This document shows, one piece after another, positions 37,886 to 52,400 of a stretch of 64,000 bases of DNA. The stretch's first letter is position 1. The number at the start of each line of letters is the position of its first letter. The position numbers were made by a program, and so were the translations under genes. This DNA is from Mansonella perstans (lineage: Eukaryota > Nematoda > Chromadorea > Rhabditida > Onchocercidae). Location: NCBI GenBank assembly GCA_037074765.1, contig JBAMDO010000038.1:124001-188000 (forward strand), written 5' to 3'. The notes under the pieces were generated by a model. That model was not told the origin of the DNA. It was given only the letters and a program-made list of their open reading frames with translations, and searched no databases.

Positions 37886-40800
37886 TCGACTCGCAAAAAT
37901 TTAATCTTCTAGTTATTTAGCCTTAAATCAATTCATTTTTCATTGCATCGAAATATCATCGAATGATCAATGTTTATCCTGTGAAATAAATTGTTGTTTG
38001 TATTATTAGTAGCAGGGAAATATTTTTTGTTTCTCATCTGATTATGATAGGAAGTGTACAAATTTATAAATAATGATTAGGAATAATAGTGAATAAAGTT
38101 GAATGAATAATATTAATAATCAATACTAATAATGAAAATAATAATGGTAATAATGATTTTAATAGTGAACAAATGTAATAATGGTAGCAATTATTAACAA
38201 TTTGGACTTGGAAATAATTTAGCTAATGATAAGTGTAAGCAAATTTCTTTCTGACCAATCAATACCATTAATAAATGATAATTAGCAATAGTAATAGGTG
38301 ACGATAAATAATGATGGCAGTGATAAATGATAATATTAATCGTAAAAATGAACGATTAGAAAAATGATAAGATTGTATAAATACTTTTCATAATACAGTA
38401 TAATCAATAAATAATAATTAGTAATGGTAATAGAATGATAATGGATGATAATAACAAAATATTACTATTATATATATGTCACCGTTATATATATATTGTT
38501 ACTATATATACATATTACTAATATATATTATTATTATTATATATGTATTATTATGATATATATATCATTATATATTACTATTATATACATAGGTAATAGT
38601 AATATTTTGAAATATTTCTCTATCCTGCATTAATTATTATTGTACGATGAAATAAAGACGATATTTATAAGAAAAATTGGTTTGCTAGTGTATCTTTTTG
38701 CAAAACGTGAAAGTTCATGGTGACGGGTCATTGACAATTTTTTTTTTTTTTATTTACATCTCAATAACATGGCATCCACACTAATTTAAAGTCATCTTTC
38801 CCCACTTCTCATCTATTCTGTTTCATTGATGGAAATTAAAATTCATCAAAAAATCCTTTTCGTTATCCTTAAATTAGAAATATTTTTATTTTACCATTTG
38901 CATCAATTCATGTTCATTTATTTATTTAGCAACTATACGCATCATGGAATGAAATTGTTTGTTAAAATTTTTTACAGATTTTAAATCTTTTTTTTTGAGT
39001 TTTTAAAAATTGTATTTGAAATTAATAAATTGAAAAAGGAATTATAGTGTATGTAATGGTTGGAATTTTTCAATTGCATTATTGAATTGTTATCTTTATT
39101 TATGCAAAACCCTCATTTTCTCTTCTTTTCATCAATCACTTGCACATACAATGATATTTGTATGGATATTTTTGTACAGTCATACATATTAAGGCGAAAA
39201 CGAAAGAGGGAATATAGGCCAATTTATTGAAATAAAATTATATGTCACGTGAATTTGAATTTGTTAAAATTAAAATTCAAATTTATTCAGTTTGTACATT
39301 ATACATGCGCATATACAAATAGGTAAAATAATCTTTTTCAATGAAATAATTGAAAATAAAATTTTATCTCTATAAGATTAACATTCATATTACTATCTTA
39401 ATAAAAAAAAACATAATCTAAAAAAATTCTATTAACTAAGAATACCGATAATATATTCAGATCAGTATAGTTTTTTTATGAGTTATTAGATCATTGGATT
39501 GTGCTAATTGCTTAATTTGCAGTATATTATCCGAGAATTTTCAATTCTTAATTTTTTTTTAACTGTTCTCGAATTTTTTTTGTTTTTCGTTTTCATTAAT
39601 AAATTACTTTTACAAACGAAGACTAATTGAAAAATAAAATAATAATAATAAATTTAAATAAAATGAAATGAAATGTAAATTTTATGACAGATCATAATAA
39701 TGAAAGAGGGAAAAGGTGAAGAGAAGAGAATGTGTAAATTGTGATGATTGTTGACATCTTGTACAGTTAGTTAGTTGATTTTACTTTAGTCATTGAGCTA
39801 AGATCATTGAAATTGATTGTTGTAAACTTCGAACTTACCTCATAACTCATTCTTACTCTTTTTCTTCTTCGTTACTTAACTTCTTTCTCTCTCCTTTTTC
39901 GTTCTGTCTTTCATAAACATATCTTTCAATTCATCTTTATTTCAATCAATCTTACCATTTCTCGAGATTTAATCTGAAATGGAAAAACAAACAGATTAAG
40001 CCAACAATAAGAGAGTAACAGAATAGAGAGAAAAGATTAAAAACTGGAAGTTTAAGTCAAATATGTTAAACAGATCGTGAGCTTAGAATGTTGAAATTAC
40101 ATATGTTCATTTTAATTTAATCATTTCTAAATTTTCCTACCAATTTAGCATCAATAATTCATTTTTTAAATGTATTGTAAGATAAGCTAACTGAAAACGA
40201 CAAGTGATGATAATTAGCATGAGTAATGATTTAATAGATGAAATACTAATTAGTAAGTTATATTTTCCGTTTTTGAATATTTTTTAGTACATTTTGAAGC
40301 TATTTCACTTTTCACAAGCTTTAACGTAAATGACGTAAAAATTAGGAGAAAATTTTTTCAGTATAATACAATGCTTTGAAGTGTTAGTGAAAAATTACCG
40401 TGACAAAATTTCACCGTGTTGATTATTTTTCTGTTTATTTTGAATACAAAGAAAATTTCAATTTAAAATTTTCAATTGTTTTTTCTTGTTTTGAATTTAT
40501 TATTAAATTTTAATAAAAAAACAGTGAAACGATCAATTTTATTATACAGCTGTAACTTGCAACGAAATCGAATTACTCAATCATTTTGCTATTTTTCCAA
40601 GTTTTAAATTAATTTAAATTAACCGATCTAATCACAGTTTCATAATGTTTGCTTAATCTCAATGATACCCATCTCTTTTCGTTCCAAATTTTTATTTTCT
40701 AAAGCCGTCCATATCTGTCAGATAATACAGCTCTATGGAAATGTTTATTCTTACTAAATCATTTATGAAAAAAGAAAAAACATTCTGAGATCTCCCGAAT

Positions 40801-41320
40801 AATATATTCGACTATTTTTATAAATAGCTGTTAGGTAGCCTTAACCTGTAAAAACTTTTTATATAGTTTTAACAAAATTTATTTGTTTACAAACTTGCCT
40901 TTCCCGAACAGTAGGTATTTTTATACTGTTATGGGAAGGATAAATTTGATACTTTTTTTTTTATAAAATACGTCACTCATATTTTATGATAAATATTATT
41001 GTCAAATGTGTCCTAATTAGAAGTATGAGATTGTCAAATATGACCTTGTCATATGTGGCCTAATTTGAACTTAGATGTTATTGCAAACTTATTGGCAATT
41101 TCAATAAAATTTCAAGGTTGTTAAAATATTGATGTAATTGTGATAAAGTTTATCGTTGCATAAATTAATTAATTGGTCAGTCAGTTATCAATGATAGATC
41201 AATTGTCACTGGTCAATCAGTTAAGCATAATGACAACCGATAATTACAAATGATTATTAGCTGATTATCGCTATCAAATTCTAAGTGTTTTATTGCAATT
41301 ATTAAATTTTTATTCAATTT
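37886..41320. other. Intergenic region with AT-rich simple repeats
   Basis: About 3.4 kb without recognised genes. 38060-38460 is dominated by AATAATGATA-like sequence and 38460-38600 by TATATA/TATTA tracts. Open frames there are made only of repeat-derived residues (Y, I, N). Confidence 0.6.
38455..38600. repeat. TA-rich simple sequence repeat
   Basis: Nearly pure A/T with repeated ATATAT and TATTA units, including several self-complementary runs. Confidence 0.75.
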
Positions 41321-41323
41321 CAG
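41321..41323 (+). promoter_or_regulatory. Likely trans-splice acceptor of the GAS1-like gene
   Basis: TTTTTATTCAATTTCAG ends at 41323, 10 nt before the ATG at 41334. The distance and the sequence fit nematode SL acceptors. Confidence 0.6.
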
Positions 41324-41333
41324 GTAATTGATA

Positions 41334-44300
41334 ATGCGGCAGTTATTTTTATTCTTTTTTGCAACAAAAGTAGCCGAAGCACAAAGTCCCAACTATTCCG
41401 TAGAATGTCAACAAGCAAATGCAGCATGTGAAGAAAATACCGACTGTGTACATCGATTAGCCGTTCTTCAGTCTACTTGGTAAATTTTTGAATTTTTTTT
41501 AAATTTTATATTAAAGTGAATTTTCCTTTTATAATTTAAATTTATCACAAATTACTTTTTATCACAAAGTAACATGTCAAGAAACAAAACATGGAAGGTG
41601 TTAGTAATATAACACATACGCTTGTAATTTTAAGAGAAACACTAAACTTTGATTAAATTTTTAACGTTCATAAGCTTGAAATATCCAAGCCTCAATATTT
41701 AAGAATCCTTATCACAAGTGATTAATTTATTAGGTATGGCATGAATATATTTTTAATGCGATGATTACATGAATATCATTTATTGATAAGTTAACCTTTG
41801 ACCTCTTCCTCTAGCTTAAAATTTACTTCGATGCACTTAATTAATTAAACAATCGCTCTCTGAATGCATCAATCACTAATAGCTTTCATAATTTTGCGAT
41901 ATCCTTAAGTGTCTTAGCATTCAGGAGTTTATTGGCTCGGTTAGCAAACAACTGATCAAAATCATCAGTAAAATACTGTGCAATTGTACAAAATGACAGT
42001 TTGTTTGAAATTCCTACTAAATATTGTCTTGACATCAGTTTGTGATAATAATAATTTCCTCCTGACAAATATATTTTATATTTTAGATGATAATACAAAA
42101 CGATGTATTGATGTATTCACAGATGTATTCACAAACTCTCAAAAATATCTATTCACTAAATTCTTCTAATTAGTTCTACATTTTCAGAGGCTTTCTGGCA
42201 GTTTTTCCAGTAGTTTTCTCGGTAATTATTTCAATTATAAATAATACCAAATAATTGAAGTATTAACATTTGTTACTTTTTGATTGTCGCTCATCTTAAA
42301 TGAGAAAAAAAGAACGGAAGGAATTATTATAGTTATAAATGACAAAATCTTGTCAATGTCAGCGGAAAGAAAAATTAGATTTTTATATTAAAGAATGTAA
42401 TTCATTGATTTTTAAATCAGTTCTCAGATGTATCATTGAAATAGCAACTTTTTTTTTTGAAATATCTATTGAAATAGCAAAACTTTTACGTAACATAAAG
42501 AAGCAAAAACTTTTTAGCTTAATTAAATTATCAATCATTTTTTTGTAATGCACAAATTTTTGAATAAATGTAATTTTGTTTTCTTGTGAAAATAAAAAAA
42601 CTTAACAACATAATATAGGGATAAGAACGAAGATCATTAATTAGCTATATGAAAAACTAATTATTGATAATTTAAGTTCCTTTTTTGTTCCTGAAAAAAT
42701 AACTATTAATTGTGTTAACTGTTTTTGAGTTTAAAAAAAGATAAAAAAACAAATTATAAATTATTCTTGCAGTAATGCAAAATTTATACCAATGTTAGCA
42801 GCACATAAATTAAAATTTCACATCAAATACATTTCTGTTCATGTTTCAATGTTTGTTTCTAACTTCTCTTAAGAGTAAACAAATACTTTTTTTGATATTG
42901 AATTATTCATTGTTGACAATCTTTGCATTTGCTAATGATGACATGCATTAAGTAAACAGGAGTTGAACTAGATTATTAGGTAAATATGAATGAATTTTTC
43001 ATTTCCACTTCAATCGTTTCAAAAATAATTCACTAAAATTTTGAATTGTTATCATGTTCTTATTACGGTAAAAGTAGTTTGAAAGAGAATTTAAAAAAAA
43101 AAAGGAAAAGGATAAAACAAAAATAAATTTATATGGAATGAAAAATTAAAAAGACTTTTGATATTCGATAGACGGGAGAGTGCAAACAAAAAAAGAACTT
43201 CAATTCATTTTAGAAATGAATATTTCTCATGAAGAAACTAGATTTTTGAAAAGCGACAAATTTCATGAATCGTGAGTGATAACCAAAAAAATTGTTTGCT
43301 GTTCTGAGAAATATGGGTTAATGCGGGATGATGCGGTATTTGAATAATATAAACTCTAGTTTATATGAAACTATGGATAGTGCGATTGGAATATTATTAA
43401 TGGAAAATCGTATAAACTTTATTCGTATTATTCAAATTTGAAATAAGCGAGAATTTTCTGTTGAATTTTCTATTGTTCGAATTTTCCAAAATTATTAAAT
43501 AACTTATATTTCTCTTACTCTCTTACAATTTTCTGTTGTTATTACTCTTCGGCAATTTCTAAATAATGATCTTGGTTTAACAGATAGATGCTTGTATCAG
43601 TATTACATCAAGATATTAGTGGTCATTTCATCGTAGTATAATTAATTAATCCGTCTATAGTTCATTCTTTTCTCTGTTAATTTTAATTCACAATTAATTT
43701 AAATATTTTACACGCTTGAAATTTAGCTTGTTTGCATTAAATAATCACTAAAAGAATGTTCTTTCAACTTTTTTTTACTTTTTTCCTCGGAGATTTGAAA
43801 TTTCAGAGAGAGAAAGATAGGACAACAAATGATTTTTTGATCTCTATTATTAACAGTACGAATTTCAATTTACAGGTTGCACTTTACTAACTTTCTCTCG
43901 CCTAAATAAAAGTTTCAAACAAGAAAAGATTGAGAAACAAAAGAAAAAATAATGATTCACTGAATTTTAACCAGTAATTATTTTAATACAATAAATCATT
44001 CAATTTTTATAATTAGTACATTTTTACTCTCGTATTTCCTAAATTTACATTCTTTTCCTTAATTCTTGGTGACGTTCTAGTTAGATTTTTTAAAATTGTA
44101 AAATTACTTGGTTAACTTCTTTGATTAAATCTAGCCTACGGATTTTTCTCGTTCTTAGATAAATTGAACAAATGATGGCATATTTTCAAACATATGTTAA
44201 TTAATGTCAAATTATGCATATCTTATTCTAATATAGAAGTAAACTGAAAGATTACCTTTATGTGAGTTCTACTTATGTAAATTTACGTCCTCTTTGTACC

Positions 44301-47300
44301 ACTGAGCTGTAAATGAAAACTTCTTGTAAGATCGCTCGCATTCAAATTATTGTAAAAACACGTTTGTTTCTTTTTTTTTTAGATAATAAAAGATAAAATG
44401 ACTTAATAGACGAAATGATAAGAAAGAGTGATTTTAATTTAATTAGCTTAAATGGCGGCTTATTAATTAACGATGATTATCAAACTGCAAATACATCAAG
44501 AAAGAGGACAGATAAATGTGACAGGGATGACAGTAAATTCATGCCATATATTTTCCATGAAATTGGATTCCATAAATTAAATGAATCGATTTAATGAAAA
44601 AAATATAAATTACACATTTAATTTTATGAAACAATTACCGTAACGTTTAAAAAACAATTCAATTTAAAAGCTGAAAAATTGTAATTAATTTAATCAATAG
44701 TTTGATTTAACATAGTTGTTGATGACATTGAAGAAACTTAAAAAGTTCAAAACTGCATTACTTATAGCTTAACGATTACTACATATTTACTTGATTTTAG
44801 CTAGCTTTGTTTAAGAAATATTTTAATACCTAGAAACTTATTAATTCTTTTATTTTCCTGATATATGTACAAAACATTTGTTGTTTTCCTAATTTTTTGA
44901 GCCCATCGTACTCCTTTTTTTTTTTTTTTTGGAAAATCAACTCTGAAAAAATAATCTCAAAGATAAAAAAATTAGAATTTCTTAAAGCAAACTGATTTGT
45001 CGAATTTACAATTTTGTCACTGTACTTCTCACCGAAAAATGTCACTGTTTCAAAGTTATTGTTGATTGCTAAAATACCAAAGCAAGATTATTATTTTCTA
45101 TACTGCTGATTAATTTTTAACTTTCAATTTTTTTTAATTCTGGTTTCAAACTTTAGCAATTCTCGTGTGATTTAATCATTTCATTTCTAAGATTGAGCTT
45201 TTAGGTTATTAGTAGATGCAATTGAAGTGCAAGTTTTTATGGGCAAGCTTTGAAATTTTTAACTTTTACAACTGCCAAATTGCTTTCTGGCAAATACATT
45301 TAACCTCTGACACTTCATGTGAAAGTTTCAGGCTTCACATCTCAAGTTAAATTGCTTCGTCTATTTTCTCGAAATTTAAATATTATTTATAAATTAGTGA
45401 TAATTGAATAATTTAATTAATTTTTAGCAAAAATTTACACATATTGCATATTTTGTAATAATTAAACTTTTTTAGCTCTATTCGTCGATGTTAATTTCAA
45501 TAGTTTCATTTATTCATTTTTTAACAAATTTTAGTTTAAATTTCAAAGCATCGCTCAACTTGGCAGAGACTGTTTGAATAATACATATTTCTTTCTGTTT
45601 TTCCGTTTCGGTTTATAATAAACTGTATTGTATTAATCGATTTCAAAATCAAATTTGAATTTAGAAAAAACGACGAGAACAATAAATGACAAAAATAAAA
45701 ATAAATGTCTTTTCTGTTGGTATCGTAAATTTAATTTTTTTTGAAACATTTGAAATGTTAGATTAATTTATCTGTGAAAAAGTCAAAGAAATTGAAAAAA
45801 AAGATTTACACTGAATTGCATCCGAGTGACCAAAAATGACCAGTGGAAAGTTATTGATGGGTGAAATTTTGGTGAAATTGAAATTTTTCAAAAATTAATA
45901 CAATAATAATTAATTCTTTAACTTTCAGCGTGACAAATACTTGTCAACCACAGTGTCGAAATGCGGTACTAAATTTGTACCAAAATCGTTTAGGTCGATC
46001 ACTTCTGCGAACCGATATTTCATGCATTCCTGGTAGATATGAATTAGAATTGTGTAATTTAGTCCCGAAAAAATTGCCAATTCATTGTAATTTGGCGAAA
46101 TTAGCCTGTGAAGCTGATTTAATGGTAAGTCACTTCAAATGAATTTTTTTTATTTCTTTTCTGAATAAAAACAGTTTAATTTGAAATTTCATCAGATTTT
46201 CTACCGAAAAAAATTGATTGTCACAATGTATCTTCTAAACTACATGGCGCAATACTTTGAAGGAAATATTTTTTGGTCCAGTATTTGACCATTTATAAAA
46301 TCTTTCCAGTCAATTATTTTAATTAAAAAAATCTTCACTTTGAAAAATCAGAAATTAAAATTTGCTATCAATTTTTTCTATTCTAAGAAAGTTTTTTAGA
46401 ATATTTTCCATTTTTTTTTCTATTCTAAGAAAGTTTTTTAGAATATTTTCCATTTTAAGATATAAGCATTGTATAGAATTAATTATGTAATAATAAATCA
46501 GGCAAATGATAACAAAACATATTCATCGCAACAGCTGTGCTAATGTCCAGCTTTTTTTTTTTGAATGACTCAAAAATCATTTAATGAAGTTGTGAAAGAA
46601 AAATGATAAAGATTGGAAAAGTAATGGTCAAAGAAAAGAAATGATCTTTCATTAACAATTATCAATGATAAGATAAAATATGCCATTATAATATTAAATA
46701 TTTTTTTGTTGAAACGCAAATTAATTGTAGTCAATTTTTTATTACTAGATATACTTTTGTTTCTACAAAAATCTTGCATGCACATCTGAATAGATATTTT
46801 GATATAATTTAAAAAAGAGAACTGAGCGATCGATTGAAAGGATCCTTTAAAAAACTTTTATGATGATTCACAGTAAGCATATTGCATATTTTCAATTGAA
46901 ACTGATGCTTTTTTTTGTGGAACATTCAAAATTGGAATTTGTTTTCTTACAATTAATTGTTTTCATCCTGGAAAAATTTTCCAGTAAGATGCAGTAAAAT
47001 TCCCATCCAAGAAAGTTAGCATTAAGCTAATGGAACAGAAAGGAACAAACAAAATGTTCAAAAGAATGTTCAAAAGAAGTTTAAATAAACCATAAATTGA
47101 AGTAACTTCTAGAAGATGTCGATGAAGTGGAAAAAAAGTTGAAAGTATATCAGATCGTTTTATCGTAAAATGTTTTATTAAAAAGCAGAATCGTTGACAG
47201 CCATTTTTTTTTCTGAATTTTTTTTTCCTTTCTTCGTTTATGATTGATTTACAGTGCAATTCACGATATGGTATATTTGCATCGGAATGCGAAAATGAAG

Positions 47301-48064
47301 CAGCACATGGTGAATGCAATTTGCGATGTCGTGAACATTTAAATGAAACATTAAAAACTCAACATGGTGCTGCGTTTAGCAATTGCACCTGCACCGATCA
47401 AGATGACAAACTTTGTCAACATTTAAAAAATGTTGTGTTGAAAAGTTGCATGATGATGGTATGTAAAGATTTTAATTCTATCGTATTTTCATTTCGCATT
47501 TGCTTTTTTGTTTTTTTAAAATTAAAATATTTTACACTAATTTTTTCAATTTTCGAATTTATTTTTTTAAAATATTTTTTGTTTCGTTTTTTTTTTTAAA
47601 CAATTAAATTTGAAAAAAAATTTTTTTTTTCTTTCTTATTTTCTAACTTCAGTTCATTGCAGTCGTTGTTTTTTTTTCTGCTATAAACATTTTGTTCAGA
47701 GCAGCAGTAATTTTGAATATTATTTTATCCGTATTCATATAGTAGGTGGATATCCAGAATTTGATCTGATTGTATGATCAAGTAAAGGTCCGTATTATTA
47801 TGGTAGCTAGATGCGACCGGAATTTGTTTTGAATATTTAATAAGGGTTGAATTTCGTGCTTTTTTTCAGCATATGCATACAACAACGACAACTACAGACA
47901 ACAGTTTCACTCTCAAGGATTTGACAACGATTCAACTAAGTACAATTGTGGATGAAAATGATGATACAGATGATGGTCAAGCTGCTACAGTATCACAATT
48001 AATACTTATTATTATTTGTCTCTCTACTTCATTGCTTTTTCAGTGGCCTACTTCAGTTTTTTAA
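41334..48064 (+). CDS. GAS1 / GDNF-receptor-alpha-like, probably GPI-anchored surface protein
   Basis: Four exons, 41334-41479, 45929-46124, 47255-47458 and 47870-48064, give 246 residues with all phases matching. Residues 1-16 (MRQLFLFFFATKVAEA) form a signal peptide. Two cysteine-rich GDNF/GAS1 domains follow: CQQANAACEENTDCVHRL onward, and CNLAKLACEADLMCNSRYG onward, each with the C-x6-C-x5-C type spacing typical of GAS1 and GFR-alpha. Near the C-terminus a threonine run (HTTTTTTDN) suggests O-glycosylation, and a final hydrophobic segment (SQLILIIICLSTSLLF) looks like a GPI-attachment signal. GAS1-like proteins are cell-surface co-receptors (Hedgehog or GDNF-type ligands in vertebrates). 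The closest known nematode relative is probably the C. elegans GAS1 homologue phg-1; ligand and role here are unknown. Intron 1 is 4.4 kb. Confidence 0.85.
41480..45928 (+). other. Large first intron of the GAS1-like gene (4.4 kb)
   Basis: No exon extending the GAS1-like frame and no recognisable nested gene was found. Large first introns often hold regulatory elements, but none can be pointed to here. Confidence 0.6.
46374..46456. repeat. 42-bp tandem duplication in GAS1-like intron 2
   Basis: The block TATTCTAAGAAAG and the following 30 bases, starting at 46379, recur 42 bp later at 46421 almost unchanged. Confidence 0.8.
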
Positions 48065-49435
48065 TTAATTTTTGGCAAATCACAAATATTCTCATTTTAT
48101 TCTAAGCTTTAAATTTTTTTTGTTCGAATACAAACTTGAATTAATATTTTCAGGAAAATTTCACAAAACTTAAACTAATAAGGAATTCGTTTTTTCTTTT
48201 TTTGTCTAACAGCAAAAATTTGTAATTATTTATTAAATTTTACATAATAAGTAAATTTAAAAAGCTTATAAGATTCAGCTTTATCTGTTCGCATTTGTCA
48301 TCATTAATTAACAGTAAAAAAGTCATAAATTTGACCTTGCATAAATTGATGCTAATAATTGCTTAAAAAAAAAAAAAAACAAATAAATGCGTAAAAAATC
48401 AAGCCTACATAAAAGCCATAAATCCATTTGTTAACTCATCTCATTTCAAAGTTCCAATTTCTAAATTTTTTTTTTTTTTAAATTGCAATACACTCAAACA
48501 ATGGAGTTAGCAAAATCATGATTAATTGTTGTAATACATGCAAACAGTGGAATTGGTAAAATCATTTTCATTTGATTTTCGAGCCTTATCGAACTAATTT
48601 GCATTGATTCCTAAAATATTAATTATTTGTAAAATTTTTTGTAAACTTCTACATTTTCTTCACATGTAATATTTATAATTCTATCTTTTTTCCATTTAAG
48701 TTTTATTCCATATTTTGCAACTTCAAATATTTTTTTTCTAAAATTTCAATTTTGGAGCTTTTTATATATTCATTTTACAATTTTTACATCATTCTCCTAA
48801 CTGATGTCTCAGAAGTAAAAAAATTTTTGAAATTTGTTAAACAGTCTTTAATTTCATCTGCAAACAAATTATAGGAAATAAATTTTACTCACAGTTTTCA
48901 TGACAGCGTACCAGCAATTTGTATTTTTTGCTTGTTAACTAAATCTCGGTAATTAATAATTATTTATTTAAGCAAACAGGAAGAGAAATAAATCATGAGA
49001 ATTAAAACAAATTTTGAGACTGTTGAATTTTTCTTGAGAAAGAAATTTTGAATGTTATACACCAAAACTACCGGATGATTCATTTCAGTTTGTAAATAAT
49101 TTTTATCAAATTTACTTTTTTTTTCGAGCTTTGGAAAAAACTTTTGTTTTGCCATAGAATTTAGGTATTTATGGCTAGGCAAAAAGTAAAGGATGAGATA
49201 AAAATATTCAAATAAAATGAAATTGTTCAGATTCTTCACTCTAATTCCATTTATAATTTTTTGTAATTTTAAACGATAATTGTGAATTTGACAAAATAAT
49301 GATCAATATGAGAAATGAAATTAGCATGTTGCATTTTTCCATTCAAGATTTAAATATCAAACAATAATTGAAATTAAAAATGAAACAGGATTGCTATAAA
49401 AGAAAAAGGAGCTATTACTAGAAGTATTTTCAATA
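48065..49435. other. Intergenic region between the GAS1-like and SLC26 genes
   Basis: About 1.4 kb of AT-rich DNA. A possible AATAAA at 48382-48387 could end the GAS1-like transcript. The gap is too long to suggest a typical nematode operon. No coding signal. Confidence 0.55.
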
Positions 49436-49436
49436 G
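49436..49436 (+). promoter_or_regulatory. Possible trans-splice acceptor of the SLC26 gene
   Basis: TATTTTCAATAG ends at 49436, 16 nt before the ATG at 49453. Confidence 0.45.
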
Positions 49437-49452
49437 ACGATAGAGGTGAAGG

Positions 49453-52400
49453 ATGGTTGAGGAAAAAAATCGAGTTAACGAGACAACAACATCTGGGGTG
49501 TTTGCTAAAAAGAAGGGAATGTTGAAAAAGATTAGCAATCAATCACCGTCAGTAGAGATGAAAATTCCGGAAACGGAAAGACTTACATCCAATTTATCGT
49601 TTACAGATTCAGGTATGATAATTATTAACAAAAAAAAGAAAAAAAATTATTAGTCGAGCAAGAAAGAAAAAATTAATTAAATGATTATTTGCTGGGAATA
49701 TATTGTATTTTTCTTTCACTTTTAAATGTAGTATTTAATTTTAGATGTCAGAATCGGATTTTTATGAGCGCTGAAAAAGCTAATTTACTTTAAGTTCTGC
49801 ACGATAATTAACACAATAATTAACTGAAATCATCAATGAAAGTAGTAACTCATCGATATAATGATAGTGATATAAGGATTATCAAGAATGATCGTGTAAA
49901 AGTCAGGAATAGAAGATGGATTGCGAGTTATTCGCATGATTTTAGGGATACTAGGATTGTCTAGAGAGACAGGAATAACGAGCAGATACGAGGGCTATTT
50001 AGGTAGAAATACTGAGATAACTTAAAATTACGGGTACCTTGTTATGGAATAGAATGAAACTTCTAGAAGGAATCATTAAACACTGAATAGCCAATTAATT
50101 ATCATTATATCTAATGATAATTAAGTTTGGAAGTGCACATGCGATATGGAATTTACTGTTTTAAAAAATAATTATCCAGAATTAAACAAATATCTGTCAA
50201 ATAACCACACTATATCGGTGTTGATCATTGGATTATCTAGGATTCATTTTGCTGCACAAATCATTTTTATTAAAAGCAACAAATTAATTTAATTGCGAAT
50301 ACCTATTTCAAAAACTGTTTAAACATAAGCAGTCTATGTTCCTAGTTACTGATTCGTTCATGGAACTATGATTCACCAAAAAAAAATCTTGAGAGAACTC
50401 GGGAGGTAAATAACATCTCATTAATATTAAAAGCTGTTGTTTAGGATACAGCAATTCGTATTAATGTGTCGTATTTTTTACAAAGTCGCATAAAAAATTA
50501 TAAAATAATGGTGTTAGAAATACCGTCCGAATTGTGTTATGTATAATAAGGGTGATGTAATATACCGTATGAATGTGACATCATATACTGCAGGAGTATG
50601 AAAGCTTGTACTATATGAGTACTGTACTAAATACCGTAACATTATGTTAGCATACTCATACGGTATTTTTTAAAATTTCTCTTACAATCTTCGATTGCTT
50701 ACCAACTCTAGCATTTTTTTTTCAATTTTTAAAGCAATTATTCATTTAGAAGAATGCAGTTAAAAATAAATTGGAATTGAAATTAAATTAACAAGTTGAT
50801 GTAATTGCTCGCAACTGTTTATAGCGATGCATTCGTCTGATACACCAATTTTGAAACGGAAAATGACGAAATATGTGAAAAATGGGAAGGAATTAATGAA
50901 AGAAGAACAAACACAATCGCTAAAGTCACAAATAAAAGCTTTGCGAGAGCAGGAAATGTCAACAGCGTATGGGATTTCATGATTTTTGAAAAAATTACAA
51001 AAAATATCTCAAATATTTCCTAATTAGTAATCAACGGTATTGTTGCATAAGCACAAGCAACTTTCAAATAGACGTTTTAGCCAATTTTTTCAACAAAATT
51101 TCCAAACTTTTCTTCACACATTCAAAGAAATTATTGGGACTAATCGAAGTTTATTTGGAAAGCCTATTAATAAAAAAAACTTCCAATCACTTGCGCCTAA
51201 ATAGATTTTAATGTCTCATCGAATAGTTATTACGGATCATAGCTATGAATGCTATCTGTTTGTTATTACACTTTTTTTTAGCATACCAAAATCGGAAATG
51301 CAATTAACTTTAAAAGCAGAACATAAGCCTGCAATAAATCAGGAACAATTTGATAAAAAACACGGCTATCGACGGGTGAAAAAAATTTAAGAAAAATTTG
51401 AATTCTTTTAATGTTATTTTTCATTCCTCAGATTATATGACAATATTAAATTGAAATGGAATTTATTAATCGTATCAGATGTGCAAATAATGATTATTTT
51501 TAATTGTTAAAATTTAAAGTTAAAAATTAAAAAAATAAAATTTATCGTTTGGAGATTACTTTTAGTTACTTTTGTTTGCTTCTTTCTTACAATCGAATAA
51601 ATTAAAATTTAATTTCAAGATTAATTTATCATTAGCACGGAAAATAATTTATCAGATGAAAATTATCATGACATGGCGAAGGTTAGAATGGATGAATTTT
51701 TTGAAGGTAAAAAAAAATTCCATTAATTTTATTTCATATAATTTCATTAGATGTGAATATGTTAACTTATTACTGTGGCAAAAAATTTACTGTATGAGAT
51801 ATGTTGTTTGAATATACTTGCTGTATATACTGTATGAATTTATCGTTAAATGAAATAAGTGAAAAAAAATGAAATTTAGTGTCGATTGCCGATTATTGTT
51901 TGGCTTTCAACCTATAATTGGCATGATGACTTATTACGAGATATCATTAATGGAATCATGTTATCCATTATTTATATTCCACAAGGTAATAGTTCGACTT
52001 CATTTTTTCTTTTTTTTTTTTTTGAACTAATTAGCTGTTTTGAAATGGCAATAATGTTAGTGAAGTTAATATACCTAAACTTAATGAACGATCATCAATT
52101 TATAGGCCTTGCATATGGTCTAATGGTTGGTACACCACCGATACATGGTATCTATACGGGTATTGTTGGACCATTAATTTATGTTTTTCTTGGAACATCA
52201 AGACATGCATCTACCGGTTATGATTTAATCCGTCCGGACCCAATAATTTTAAAAGCCTTTTTACTCATTAAAAAAAAAAACCTGATTAATCTTCGAATTG
52301 ATAAAATTGAAGAAATCCATTTTAATATCTCCTTTTTCAGATTTCCTGATTTCTTCCATTTCATTTTGATTATTTCAATGATGGAATAGAAAGTATTTAA

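Noticed and set aside
38445..38633. 62-codon frame of Y/I residues
   Set aside because: Pure translation of the TA-rich repeat.
46963..47319. 118-codon minus-strand frame
   Set aside because: It overlaps GAS1-like exon 3 and the preceding intron, has no splice or motif support, and is rich in F, L and S from T/A runs.
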